NCBI GenBank assembly: GCA_016871395.1
Contig: VFYV01000014.1
Coordinates: forward strand, 1 to 49,897
DNA length: 49,897 nucleotides
Direction: 5' to 3'
Source: Actinomycetota bacterium
Lineage (GTDB): Bacteria > Actinomycetota > Acidimicrobiia > Acidimicrobiales > Ilumatobacteraceae
The translations under genes were made by a program, and so were the position numbers. The notes under the pieces were generated by a model, which did not search any database, had not been told where the DNA came from, and was given only the letters and a program-made list of their open reading frames with translations. The first letter of the stretch is position 1, and every line of letters starts with the position of its first letter. This document shows, piece by piece, positions 38,355 to 46,667 of the stretch.

Positions 38355-39064
38355 GGTGGCGACACCTCGACCACGACCGGTGGTGGCACCGGGCGTTGCA
38401 CTCCCACCAATACTCCGACCACCGACAACAGAATCGGCACCCCGACGGGTAGGAAGGACACCGTGGCCAGGAACACCGCAGCCCCGATCGCGGCCGCCAG
38501 CCGCGCCCGGCGATCACTGAGCAGGGGCCACACCATGGCCACGAAGCCGGCGGGAAACGCCGCGTCGAGGCCGAACGTCTGAGGGTCGATGGCCCGACCG
38601 GTGAGCGCACCGACGAGAGTACCCAGATTCCAGAACGCGTACAGCGCGAGACCCGTCAACCAGAACGCGATCTGTTGCTCGCGACGACTCGGTTGGGCCA
38701 CCGCCATCGCGGTCGTCTCGTCGATGGTCAGTTGTGCCGCCAGCAAGCGGCGCCCGAGAGAACCATCCAATCGTCGTGACATCGTCAACCCGTACACACC
38801 GTTGCGCGCGGCCAACAACAACGCACCACCCAACGCCGAACCCAGCGAACCACCGGCCCCGATGACGCTCATGGCCGAGAATTGCGACGCGCCCGTGAAC
38901 ACGAACAAAGACAACGCGCACGTCTGCCACACACTGGCTCCTGCCACCACGGACCCCACACCGAACGAGAATCCGAACACGCCCACGGCACCGCTGAGGG
39001 TGAGGCACGCCACCACCATGGGACGCAACGCTGAGTCACGCCACCACGCCCGTCGTTCGTCCAC
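38351..39064 (-). CDS. azlC: AzlC, large subunit of a branched-chain amino acid exporter
   Basis: The 237-residue protein has five to seven hydrophobic segments and AzlC landmarks: FGFSFGVGSVVAGASVWQT, the SLFVFTGASQFSAMSVIGAG segment, and AARNGVYGLTMSRRLDG. It forms the exporter with AzlD. GTG 39064 is supported by TAGCCT six bases upstream. The promoter is back to back with that of the GT4 gene, with no gap for independent regulators. Confidence 0.9.
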   Translation of the reverse strand: MDERRAWWRDSALRPMVVACLTLSGAVGVFGFSFGVGSVVAGASVWQTCALSLFVFTGASQFSAMSVIGAGGSLGSALGGALLLAARNGVYGLTMSRRLDGSLGRRLLAAQLTIDETTAMAVAQPSRREQQIAFWLTGLALYAFWNLGTLVGALTGRAIDPQTFGLDAAFPAGFVAMVWPLLSDRRARLAAAIGAAVFLATVSFLPVGVPILLSVVGVLVGVQRPVPPPVVVEVSPP

Positions 39065-39070
39065 ACGCCA

Positions 39071-39096
39071 AGGCTACGAGGTGCGTCCGCTACCGT
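39071..39096. promoter_or_regulatory. divergent leaderless -10 boxes of azlC and the GT4 gene
   Basis: On the minus strand TAGCCT (complement of 39071-39076) ends six bases before azlC GTG 39064. On the plus strand TACCGT (39091-39096) ends six bases before GTG 39103. Only 38 bases separate the two start codons, so the two -35 regions must lie over each other's -10 and coding sequence. Confidence 0.6.
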
Positions 39097-39102
39097 TCGC
39101 TC

Positions 39103-40251
39103 GTGCGCGTGCTGATGCTGACCCGCGAGTTCCCGCCGGCCTCCATCGGCGGAGTGGCAGCCCACGTCGACGGACTCGCCGGTGCGCTGGCGCGCGCGGG
39201 GCACGACGTCGTGGTCTTCAGCATCGACACCGACGGCGATCTGCCCGCTCATACCACCACCACCGACGGGGTGCGCGTGGTGCGTGCCCGCACCGACCTG
39301 CCCTGGTTGCCCGACGACGGTGAGGTGTTGCGCACCGCCTCGGCCAACAATCAGATGGTGGCCTTGGCCGCCGGCCTCGCTGACTGGCACCCCGACCTCG
39401 TGCACGCACACGATTGGCACACCGCCTGGGCCGGCGACACTCTGTCGACGTTGTTCGGCACACCCTTGGTGGCCACGTTCCACTCCACCGAACGAGGTCG
39501 TCACGGCGGTCACGTTCCCGAAGGTGCCGGTTCGGCCATCAATGCAGTGGAAGCGTGGCTGGCGTATCGGTCCACGGCGCAGATCTGCTGTTCGCGTTTC
39601 ATGATGCGCGAGCTGTTGGAGGGTCTGGATCCGACGAATGTCGAACTCGTCCCCAACGGCGTCGACCCACGCGTGTGGGCACCCGATGGCACGGTCACGC
39701 GTGAGCCGATGGTGTTGGCCTGGGGTCGCGTGCAGTACGAAAAGGGCTTCCAGGTGTTGGCCCAAGCGATGGCTTTGTTGCGCGGTCGGGTCCCCGGCAT
39801 TCGGTGCGTCATCGCCGGACGTGGTTCGTATCTGCCCGAACTACAGAGTCAAGTCGACATCGAGGGCGTCAGCGATCTGGTGAACCTGGCCGGCTACGTC
39901 CCCGACGACGAGTTACGTTCGTTGTTGCATCGCGCCGGATGCGTCGTGATCCCGTCACTGTACGAACCGTTCGGCATCGTGGCCCTGGAGGCGCTCGCCG
40001 CCGAAGCACCCACGGTGGCGGCCCGCACCGGAGGACTGGCCGAGATCATCGAGGGAACCGATGCGGCGGCGTTGTTCGAGCCCGGCAACGCGCGTCAGTT
40101 GGCCAGTGCGATCGAACGGGTGCTGACCGACGGGACATCGGCGCACGACATGCAAAAGGCGGGGCGTGAAGTGTTGCGCAGTCGCTTCTCGTGGGATGCC
40201 ATAGCCACCTCCACACTGGCGGTGTACGAAAGAGCGATCAACGACCGCTGA
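39103..40251 (+). CDS. GT4-family glycosyltransferase (glycogen synthase-like)
   Basis: The 382-residue GT-B protein begins RVLMLTREFPPASIGGVAAH, the N-terminal donor/acceptor loop typical of actinobacterial glycogen synthase-type GT4 enzymes. It continues with LVHAHDWHTAWAG, VELVPNGVDPRVW, VLAWGRVQYEKGFQVLAQAM and the C-terminal EX7E motif in SLYEPFGIVALEALA. It transfers a sugar from a nucleotide donor, perhaps in alpha-glucan or cell-surface synthesis. The first 14 bases of the convergent enoyl-CoA hydratase end overlap its 3' end. Confidence 0.87.
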   Translation: MRVLMLTREFPPASIGGVAAHVDGLAGALARAGHDVVVFSIDTDGDLPAHTTTTDGVRVVRARTDLPWLPDDGEVLRTASANNQMVALAAGLADWHPDLVHAHDWHTAWAGDTLSTLFGTPLVATFHSTERGRHGGHVPEGAGSAINAVEAWLAYRSTAQICCSRFMMRELLEGLDPTNVELVPNGVDPRVWAPDGTVTREPMVLAWGRVQYEKGFQVLAQAMALLRGRVPGIRCVIAGRGSYLPELQSQVDIEGVSDLVNLAGYVPDDELRSLLHRAGCVVIPSLYEPFGIVALEALAAEAPTVAARTGGLAEIIEGTDAAALFEPGNARQLASAIERVLTDGTSAHDMQKAGREVLRSRFSWDAIATSTLAVYERAINDR

Positions 40252-41044
40252 AGGTCGCCTTGCCCGGGCCCTTCTCGAGAAAACTCTTCACGCCCGTCTG
40301 ACTGTCGTCGGTGGTGAAGACGTCGGTGAACAGACGACGCTCCAACAACAGACCCTCGGCCAACGAGGTGGACAGTCCCTCGTCGACGGCCCGTTTGATG
40401 GCGGCGTGGGCCAACACGGCGCCCGTGGCCACCGACGAAGCCAACGCCATCGCGCGCTCGAGCAGGCTGTCGTTGGGCACCACCTCATCGGCCAAACCGA
40501 TGCGCAACGCCTCTTCGGATGTCACCTGGCGACCGGTGATCATCAATTCCTTGGCCCGACTGGCGCCCACCACACGGGACAGACGTTGCGTGCCACCACC
40601 GCCGGGGATGATGCCGAGCAACACCTCGGGCTGTCCGAACACGGCTTTGTCGGCCGCGATGCGATAGTCGCACGCCAACGCCAGTTCGCATCCTCCTCCG
40701 AGGGCGTATCCGCTGACCGCGGCGATGACGAAACGCGGAATCGCGGCCACGGCGTCGAGCGCCGAGTGGAAACCCCGACCGATGCGCTCCGCCTCGGCGG
40801 TGCCACCGAACTCGCTGATGTCGGCTCCGGCGGCAAAAAGGCGTTCGCCACCGGTGATCACCACGGCCCCGGGCGGGTTGGTGGTGAGATCGCTGGCCAC
40901 CTCGCCGAGTCGGGTCAACACGGCCAGACTCAAGGCGTTGACCTTCGGGTTGTCGAGCGTCACCACGGCGACACCGTCGGCACGACGCTGACATCGAACC
41001 AGTTGGCCCGATACTTCGTCTTCGGAACTCGAAACACCGGACAT
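40238..41044 (-). CDS. enoyl-CoA hydratase/isomerase family protein
   Basis: The 268-residue crotonase-fold enzyme has the oxyanion-hole segment ERLFAAGADISEFGG, the SGYALGGGCELALACDYRIA block with the first catalytic Glu, and QPEVLLGIIPGGGGTQRLSR with the second; both glutamates of classical hydratases are kept, so 2-enoyl-CoA hydration is likely. GAGGAG precedes ATG 41044. It follows the meaB gene by 21 bases and may share its transcript, linking it to acyl-CoA/propionate-type metabolism. Confidence 0.9.
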   Translation of the reverse strand: MSGVSSSEDEVSGQLVRCQRRADGVAVVTLDNPKVNALSLAVLTRLGEVASDLTTNPPGAVVITGGERLFAAGADISEFGGTAEAERIGRGFHSALDAVAAIPRFVIAAVSGYALGGGCELALACDYRIAADKAVFGQPEVLLGIIPGGGGTQRLSRVVGASRAKELMITGRQVTSEEALRIGLADEVVPNDSLLERAMALASSVATGAVLAHAAIKRAVDEGLSTSLAEGLLLERRLFTDVFTTDDSQTGVKSFLEKGPGKATFSGR

Positions 41045-41065
41045 GGTCGCTCCTCGGTCGGACGT

Positions 41066-42028
41066 TCAGGCGCCGACGGTCTTCAGCATCTCGTCCGCGG
41101 CACTGTACGGATCGAGAGTGCGCTCGATGACGTCGTCCTGTAGGGACTCCCAACGCTCGCCGGTGCAGATCTCACGAGCCCGCCGTTCCAGTCGACGGGC
41201 CACGATCTCGCGCAATTCCTCGCGCAGACGGAACTGACGGCGTCGATCCAATTCGCCGCTGGTGGTGATGAACTCGCGATGGTTCGTGACCACCTCCCAC
41301 AACGCCGCCACACCCTCGCCGGTGGAGCCCACGGTGGGAACGATGGGCGGGCGCCACGCCTCGTGCGCCAGGTCGGACAGATCGAGCATTTGCTCCAGGT
41401 CGCGACGCGTCTCGTCCACGCCCTTGCGATCAGCCTTGTTGATGACGAATATGTCGGCGATCTCCATCAGACCGGCCTTGTTGGCCTGCACCGAGTCGCC
41501 CCAACCCGGATTCACCACCACGATGGTGGTGTCGGCCTTGCCCGCGATCTCCACTTCCACCTGGCCCACGCCAACGGTCTCCACCAACACCCACAGACGG
41601 CCGATGGCATCGAGCAGACGAATGGCCTCGGGGGCCGCCAACGACAGGCCGCCCAGATGGCCACGCGTGGCCATGGAGCGGATGAACACCCCGGGATCAG
41701 TGGCGTGATCCTGCATGCGTACGCGGTCGCCCAGTATGGCGCCCCCGGTGAACGGCGACGAAGGGTCGATGGCCAGCACGGCCACCTCCAGTTGCTGCGA
41801 ACGCAGGTGACCGATGATCGACGAGGACAACGTGCTCTTGCCGGCCCCGGGTGCACCGGTGAGTCCCACGGTGTAACTGTTGCCACCGCGCGGGTACGAC
41901 AGACGACCGATGGCGCGCGCCATGTCGCCGCCTTGCTCGATCATCGACAACAGGCGCGCCAAGGCACTGCGATCACCATCGAGAGCGGAGGCGAAGAGAG
42001 AGTCAGGATTGCGATCGCGGCGACTCAC
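41066..42028 (-). CDS. meaB: MeaB/ArgK-type GTPase, chaperone of methylmalonyl-CoA mutase
   Basis: The 320-residue SIMIBI-class GTPase has Walker A GLTGAPGAGKSTLSSS (Lys64), the metal-binding AIDPSSPFTGGAILGDRVRM, FIRSMATRGHLGGLS, VETVGVGQ, and the guanine-specific NKAD motif. MeaB loads and protects the B12 cofactor of methylmalonyl-CoA mutase, implying that the host has that enzyme, although its genes are not in this window. The GTG start at 42028 overlaps the stop of the Nfu gene (GTGA). Confidence 0.92.
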   Translation of the reverse strand: MSRRDRNPDSLFASALDGDRSALARLLSMIEQGGDMARAIGRLSYPRGGNSYTVGLTGAPGAGKSTLSSSIIGHLRSQQLEVAVLAIDPSSPFTGGAILGDRVRMQDHATDPGVFIRSMATRGHLGGLSLAAPEAIRLLDAIGRLWVLVETVGVGQVEVEIAGKADTTIVVVNPGWGDSVQANKAGLMEIADIFVINKADRKGVDETRRDLEQMLDLSDLAHEAWRPPIVPTVGSTGEGVAALWEVVTNHREFITTSGELDRRRQFRLREELREIVARRLERRAREICTGERWESLQDDVIERTLDPYSAADEMLKTVGA

Positions 42029-42258
42029 ACGTTCACCACTTCGGTGACGCCGTCCACGCGGTCGCGCATGATGCGCTCGATACCCTGCTTCAGGGTCTGA
42101 GTGGACGTGGGACAGGTGCCACAGGCACCCACCAGCGTGACGCTGACGATTCCGGTGACCTCGTCGACGTCCTTCAACTCGATATCCCCGCCGTCGGCGT
42201 GAAGAGCCGGGCGGATGGCCTCGATGGTCTCCTCGACTTGGGTTCGCATGCTGGACAC
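42025..42258 (-). CDS. Nfu-type iron-sulfur scaffold/carrier protein
   Basis: The 77-residue protein is a bare NifU C-terminal (Nfu) domain: ALHADGGDIELKDVDE and the CxxC cluster-binding motif in GACGTCPTSTQTLKQGIER. Dimeric Nfu proteins hold a 4Fe-4S cluster between two CxxC pairs and deliver it to client enzymes. GTG 42258 has AGGTG five bases upstream, better placed than ATG 42249. It is translationally coupled to meaB. Confidence 0.9.
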   Translation of the reverse strand: MSSMRTQVEETIEAIRPALHADGGDIELKDVDEVTGIVSVTLVGACGTCPTSTQTLKQGIERIMRDRVDGVTEVVNV

Positions 42259-42291
42259 TGAATCACCTGAGTGGGCTAGGGAGCACTTCGA

Positions 42292-42297
42292 ATCGTA
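42292..42297 (-). promoter_or_regulatory. probable -10 box of the nfu-meaB transcript
   Basis: TACGAT on the minus strand would give a leader of about 27 bases containing the AGGTG Shine-Dalgarno; this is not the leaderless spacing. Confidence 0.4.
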
Positions 42298-42352
42298 GAG
42301 TGAGAGGGCGCGGGAAACTCTGTCAAGCGGCGTATGTCATGAAGGGAAAACG

Positions 42353-42520
42353 ATGATCGGCACGGTTCTCGCCCACCAGGGCGGGTGGGACGAGATCTTG
42401 ATGGTGGCCGGGCCCATCGCCATCATCGTGGGTCTGCTGGCGATCGTGCGCCGTCGTCTGGGAACGGGACCCTTGGATCAGGATCGTTCGACCGAGACAG
42501 CCGACTCAGAGATCGACTGA
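42353..42520 (+). CDS. small single-pass membrane protein, 55 residues
   Basis: ATG 42353 follows GAAGGG with good spacing and opens 55 codons to TGA 42520. The product has one hydrophobic helix (about 15-33, LMVAGPIAIIVGLLAIV), followed by Arg-Arg-Arg as an inside-positive anchor, and an acidic C-terminal tail ending ADSEID. Its N-terminus would face outside. Function is unknown. The last 15 bases overlap the convergent murA end. A TATGTC box about 20 bases upstream of the start may be the -10. Confidence 0.65.
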   Translation: MIGTVLAHQGGWDEILMVAGPIAIIVGLLAIVRRRLGTGPLDQDRSTETADSEID

Positions 42521-43783
42521 GTTGGCCCGCGTCACCGAGGCACCCATCGCCACCAAGCGACCAACCAGATCGTCGTAGCCCCGGTCGATGTGCTCGATGC
42601 CCGAAATGACGGTGCGTCCCTCGGCTGCCAACCCGGCGATCACCAAAGCCGCGCCGGCGCGAATATCGGGGGCCACCACCGCCGCGCCACGCAAACGTTC
42701 CATACCGCGCACGATGGCGTGGTGGCCGTCGGTACGAATGTCGGCGCCCAATTTCGACAATTCCTCCACGTAGCGGAAACGACCCGGATACAGGTTCTCG
42801 GTGACGATACCCATGCCCTCGGCGACAGCGAGCATGGTGACCAGCAACGGCTTGTAGTCGGTGGCCAAACCCGGGAACGGAAGGGTCTGCACGTCGACGG
42901 CACGCATTCGACCCTCGGACACGATCGACACTCCCCCGGGAACGGCCTCGAGTTGCAGACCCATGTCGTTCATGCGATTCAACAACACCGCCATGTGATC
43001 GGCACGCGCACCCTTGATCACCGCCGAGCCACCGGCCACCGCCACCGCGGCCAGATACGTTGCGGCCTGAATACGATCGGGTACGACGGCGTGCGACACG
43101 GGCACGAGCGACCCGCGTTCGACTCCCTCGATGCTCAGAACCGACGAACCGATCCCCTCAATGTGAGCGCCCATTTCCACCAACAGTTCGCACAGATCGG
43201 CCACCTCGGGCTCACGCGCCGCGTTGGTGATGGTGGTGGAACCCTCGGCCTGAACTGCCGCCGTCACCAAGTTCTCGGTGGCACCCACCGACGGAAAATC
43301 GAGCACGATGTCGGCGCCCCGTAATCGGTCGACGTACGCCACGATGGATCGATCGTCGATCTCGAACTCGACTCCCATGGCTCGAAGGCCGGCGAGGTGC
43401 AAGTCGATGGGGCGGGTGCCGAAATCGTCACCACCGGGCATGTCGAGACGCACTCGCCCGCACACGGCCAACAATGGACCGAGGACGTTGATGGAGGCGC
43501 GAATGCTGCTGACCAGGTCGGAGGGCGCCACCGTGCCGACGTCGCCGTCGTTGTACAGATGCAGCACCGAGCCGTCGACGTCGTCGCGTCGAGCACGCAC
43601 ACCGAGTGCGCCCAACAGAGCACCCATGGTTTCCACATCGGAGATGTCGGGCACGTTGGTGAGCTCGTGTCGGCCGGGCGCGTAGAGCGAGGCCACCATC
43701 AACTTCAGCACCGAATTCTTGGCTCCGGGAACATCGGCCTGTCCGGACAAGGGACCGCTCTGCTGAACGACGATGCGGTCCAT
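42506..43783 (-). CDS. murA: UDP-N-acetylglucosamine 1-carboxyvinyltransferase (Asp-type active site)
   Basis: The 425-residue enzyme catalyses the first committed step of peptidoglycan synthesis, adding enolpyruvate from PEP to UDP-GlcNAc. It has Lys22-Asn23 in PGAKNSVLKLM, the SIRASINVLGPLLA block, and the C-terminal DYKPLLVTMLAVAEG and HIDRGYDDLVGRL. The active-site loop reads MPGGDDFGTRPIDLH: the Cys attacked by fosfomycin in E. coli (Cys115) is Asp119, as in mycobacteria. ATG 43783 is preferred; the 50-codon upstream extension is antisense to the MFS gene. The -10 overlaps that of the divergent MFS gene. Confidence 0.95.
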   Translation of the reverse strand: MDRIVVQQSGPLSGQADVPGAKNSVLKLMVASLYAPGRHELTNVPDISDVETMGALLGALGVRARRDDVDGSVLHLYNDGDVGTVAPSDLVSSIRASINVLGPLLAVCGRVRLDMPGGDDFGTRPIDLHLAGLRAMGVEFEIDDRSIVAYVDRLRGADIVLDFPSVGATENLVTAAVQAEGSTTITNAAREPEVADLCELLVEMGAHIEGIGSSVLSIEGVERGSLVPVSHAVVPDRIQAATYLAAVAVAGGSAVIKGARADHMAVLLNRMNDMGLQLEAVPGGVSIVSEGRMRAVDVQTLPFPGLATDYKPLLVTMLAVAEGMGIVTENLYPGRFRYVEELSKLGADIRTDGHHAIVRGMERLRGAAVVAPDIRAGAALVIAGLAAEGRTVISGIEHIDRGYDDLVGRLVAMGASVTRANSVDL

Positions 43784-43790
43784 AGACGTA

Positions 43791-43800
43791 CAAGTATGCT
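43791..43800. promoter_or_regulatory. overlapping divergent -10 boxes of murA and the MFS carrier gene
   Basis: On the plus strand TATGCT (43795-43800) ends six bases before GTG 43807. On the minus strand TACTTG (complement of 43791-43796), which lacks the final T, ends seven bases before murA ATG 43783. The two boxes share two bases. Confidence 0.5.
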
Positions 43801-43806
43801 CGCTCC

Positions 43807-45378
43807 GTGGGTCGCAACGGGGTGCATCTGGTGCGCGAGTGGCCCGACGAGCCGCAGGTGAGAGAGTGGTTGTACGTCCCCCACGACGATCTGGTGGACG
43901 AAGAAGCCGACATCGACACCGACCTCGGAGCATCCGACAGCGAAGCGTCGTTCGTTCAACGTCACGGACCGTTCCTCGACTATCGACGCACCGTCACCGC
44001 GAGCAACGGGCGATTGAGCGAACGCACCGACTACCGCCTGGTGATCCCCTGGTTCCATTGGATGTTCGGACCACTGGTGCGACGCTCGATCGTCCGCCGT
44101 TCACCGCGTTCGCGGGAGGGACAACCCGGTTGGGCGCCCCCGGATCGACTCGATCAACGACAGGTACGCATTCTCGGTCTGCTGGCCGCCGCCTCGTTGC
44201 TGACCGCGTTCGTGAACACCTTGTTCACGCAGACCGTGGCGTTCGCTGGCGACGACTTCGGTGTGGGCGACTGGGGTCGTGGCGTCGCGGGCACCGTCGT
44301 GCGCGTGGGCGTGTTGTTCGGATTACCCGCGGCTCTGCTGGCCGATCGCATCGGACGGCGGCGCGTGGTGGTGGTGTTGGCGTGGGCCGCACCCACCGTG
44401 GCCTCGCTCGGGGCGCTGGCTCCCAACTTCCCGGTGTTGGTGGCCACGCAAGCGTTGGGGCGCCCTTTGGGGTTGGCTCTCGATCTGCTGATCGCGGTGA
44501 TCGCTGCCGAGGAGATGCCCCGAGGTTCGCGGGCCTACGCCGTCAGTTTGTTGGCCATGGCCAACGGATTGGGAGCCGGCGTGGCGGTGGTGGCCTTGCC
44601 GCTGGCCGACGTGGGCCAGTCCGGCTGGCGTTGGGTCTATGTGTTGGGGTTGGTGTGGTTGTTGGTGGCCCGCGATCTGGCCAGACATCTCCCCGAGACG
44701 AGACGGTTCGAGTGGCACAAGGCCGACACGTCGGCCACACCGATTCCGCGTCTGCAGCGCCGTCGTCTGGGTATCCAGATGGCGGTGGCATTCTTCGGCA
44801 ACATGTTGTTGTCACCGGCCTCGTTCTTCCAGAACACCTTCTTGAAGGACGAGCGCGGCTTCTCGGCGGGCATGGTGTCGCTCTTCAGTATCGTCACCGC
44901 TACCCCGGCGGTGATCGGACTGGTGGTGGGCGGTCGCGTGGCGGATCGGGCAGGCCGTCGACGATTGGCCGTGATCTGCGCGCCCACCGGGGCGTTGCTC
45001 ATCGCGTTGTCCTTCAATTTCTCGGGATCGTTGATGTGGTGGAGCGCCATCGTGGGCGCCATCGTGGCGGCCACCGCCTATCCCCCGCTGGCCGTGTACC
45101 GCACCGAATTGTTCCCCACCGGCAACCGTGGTCGGGCGGCCTATCTCATCTTGGCCAGCGCGCTGTTGGGCGGAAGCATCTCGTTGTTGCTCACGGGAGC
45201 GATCGTCGACGGTGGCTCGGCTTACGGGCCGGTGATGTTGGCGTTGGTGGGCGGACCGGTGGTGGTGGCTCTCATCGTGGCCTTCACCTATCCCGAGACC
45301 GCTCGTCGCGAGTTGGAGGATCTCAATCCCGAGGACCACACCTTGCCCATGACGAGCACGAACGACTCAGGAGAGTGA
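43807..45378 (+). CDS. MFS transporter with START-like N-terminal extension
   Basis: The 523-residue protein has 12 predicted membrane segments from about residue 118 and the MFS loop motif ADRIGRRRVVVVLA after TM2, repeated as GRVADRAGRRRLAV in the second half. The substrate is unknown. Its first 115 residues are soluble and include GPFLDYRRTVTASNGRLSER, then TDYRLVIPWFHWMFGPLVRR, which resembles the C-terminal part of SRPBCC/START-like proteins. Leaderless start GTG 43807 is supported by TATGCT. Its 3' end overlaps the convergent hydrolase gene by 12 bases. Confidence 0.85.
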   Translation: MGRNGVHLVREWPDEPQVREWLYVPHDDLVDEEADIDTDLGASDSEASFVQRHGPFLDYRRTVTASNGRLSERTDYRLVIPWFHWMFGPLVRRSIVRRSPRSREGQPGWAPPDRLDQRQVRILGLLAAASLLTAFVNTLFTQTVAFAGDDFGVGDWGRGVAGTVVRVGVLFGLPAALLADRIGRRRVVVVLAWAAPTVASLGALAPNFPVLVATQALGRPLGLALDLLIAVIAAEEMPRGSRAYAVSLLAMANGLGAGVAVVALPLADVGQSGWRWVYVLGLVWLLVARDLARHLPETRRFEWHKADTSATPIPRLQRRRLGIQMAVAFFGNMLLSPASFFQNTFLKDERGFSAGMVSLFSIVTATPAVIGLVVGGRVADRAGRRRLAVICAPTGALLIALSFNFSGSLMWWSAIVGAIVAATAYPPLAVYRTELFPTGNRGRAAYLILASALLGGSISLLLTGAIVDGGSAYGPVMLALVGGPVVVALIVAFTYPETARRELEDLNPEDHTLPMTSTNDSGE

Positions 45379-45966
45379 CGACACCCAGTCGGCGACCACG
45401 TCGGCAATGAGAGCGTCCTTTTTCTTCAGATCGTGACGACCGTTCTCGATGAAGTGATGCGTCACCGCACCGGGGATGACGGCGGTCGAGCGACGCAATT
45501 CGTCGGGTGATCCGAAATCGTCCTTGGTGCCGTGCACGAACAGGCACGGCACCGTGAGGCGGGGCAGATGTTCCACGCGGAGATTGTCGGGCCGGCCCGG
45601 TGGATGCAACGGATAGGACACCAACACCACGCCGCGCACCGGCATGGCCCGCTCGCCGTCGATGTCGGGTACACCACCGGCCACCATCGAGCAGATGCGC
45701 CCGCCCATGGATCGACCGCCGAGAATCAGTGCGCTGGTGGTGGTGCCGTGCTCGGTGGCGAACCGATGGGCGCACTCGCGCACCCGGGCCAACAACACGG
45801 GTGGACGATCGGGGGCGCGCTTGCCGACCAGGCGATAGTCGAAGTCGTATCGACCCACCGGCATCGGCGACAGGCGGTGTTCGATGGCGAGCAACGACGA
45901 ATGACCCGCACCCGAGCCCGACCCGGGGAACAACACCAACCCCTCGGGCCTCTTCACCGTGGTCAC
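45367..45966 (-). CDS. alpha/beta hydrolase, dienelactone hydrolase-like
   Basis: The 199-residue protein has a nucleophile elbow GGRSMGGR (Ser86), a HGTKDDFGSPDEL strand with the catalytic Asp, and GRHDLKKKD with the catalytic His; LVLFPGSGSGAGHSSL forms the oxyanion strand. It belongs to the small KANL3/Tex30-like hydrolases with an RSMGGR elbow; the substrate is unknown. GTG 45966 lies two bases after the stop of the J-domain gene, so it is the third gene of a tight operon. Confidence 0.85.
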   Translation of the reverse strand: MTTVKRPEGLVLFPGSGSGAGHSSLLAIEHRLSPMPVGRYDFDYRLVGKRAPDRPPVLLARVRECAHRFATEHGTTTSALILGGRSMGGRICSMVAGGVPDIDGERAMPVRGVVLVSYPLHPPGRPDNLRVEHLPRLTVPCLFVHGTKDDFGSPDELRRSTAVIPGAVTHHFIENGRHDLKKKDALIADVVADWVSSLS

Positions 45967-45968
45967 GA

Positions 45969-46661
45969 TCAGCCGATCAGAATGCGTCGGGCCTCGCCCA
46001 GATCACCGATGGCCTTGCTGGCCGAGTCCTGATTGCCGCCGTGATCGGGGTGAACGGCACGCAGTCGGTTGCGGTACTGCGCCATCACCTCGCTGCGCGT
46101 GGGCTTCACGGTGCCCATGGGGAAACCAAGGATCTCGAGGGCCCATGCCCGCGGGTCGCCGATGGAGCGCAACGAGGTGGCCGTGGAGCCCACCAGATGA
46201 CCGACGAAGGCCTGACCCAACGGGCCACGCCAGTTCAACGCCTTCACCATCAGCGGCGCCAACGCCTTGCGACTGGGCACGTCCAGTCGTTCGAGCGAGT
46301 AGATGGCACCCAACACCTGCTGCATGGGATTGCCCTGGGTGTCGAACTCGAAAGCGAAGTCCTCACCGGTGCCGACGAGACGATGCAGGCTGCGGGCCAT
46401 GCCATGGCGGTCGACCTGATAACGATGGCGCAAGCGTGGTTGGGCCACCCGCTCGTTGCGTTCGATCTGAGCCACCAAACGATGGATGTCGGGGATGAGT
46501 TCCTCCTCCACGTCGATGATGTGGCGAGCCACGATGGCGCTCAGCAACAAACCGCCGAAGCCGGGAGCCGGGTCGGTGGGCAACACCATGTGCCCCAGCG
46601 ACACGCGACGCGTGGGAGTCAGGGGCCGCGTGTGCCAGATCTCCAACTCGGCCAACAACAT
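45969..46661 (-). CDS. protein with C-terminal J domain
   Basis: The 230-residue protein ends in a compact J domain: WALEILGFPMGTVKPTRSEV, helix II MAQYRNRLRA, and the essential HPD at 204-206 (AVHPDHGGN), then helix III KAIGDLGEARRIL. The HPD motif stimulates DnaK ATPase. The N-terminal 170 residues are unfamiliar and lack the G/F and zinc regions of DnaJ. It begins with VARHIIDVEEELIPDIHRLV-type helices and a QPRLRHRYQVDRHG patch. J domains placed at the C-terminus are uncommon. ATG 46661 is six bases after the upstream stop; it is co-transcribed with the acidic protein and the hydrolase. Confidence 0.8.
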   Translation of the reverse strand: MLLAELEIWHTRPLTPTRRVSLGHMVLPTDPAPGFGGLLLSAIVARHIIDVEEELIPDIHRLVAQIERNERVAQPRLRHRYQVDRHGMARSLHRLVGTGEDFAFEFDTQGNPMQQVLGAIYSLERLDVPSRKALAPLMVKALNWRGPLGQAFVGHLVGSTATSLRSIGDPRAWALEILGFPMGTVKPTRSEVMAQYRNRLRAVHPDHGGNQDSASKAIGDLGEARRILIG

Positions 46662-46667
46662 GATGGA

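Noticed and set aside
43773-45410. 545-codon plus-strand frame
   Set aside because: It is the +1 shadow of the MFS carrier; the product is Arg/Gly-rich with no membrane pattern.
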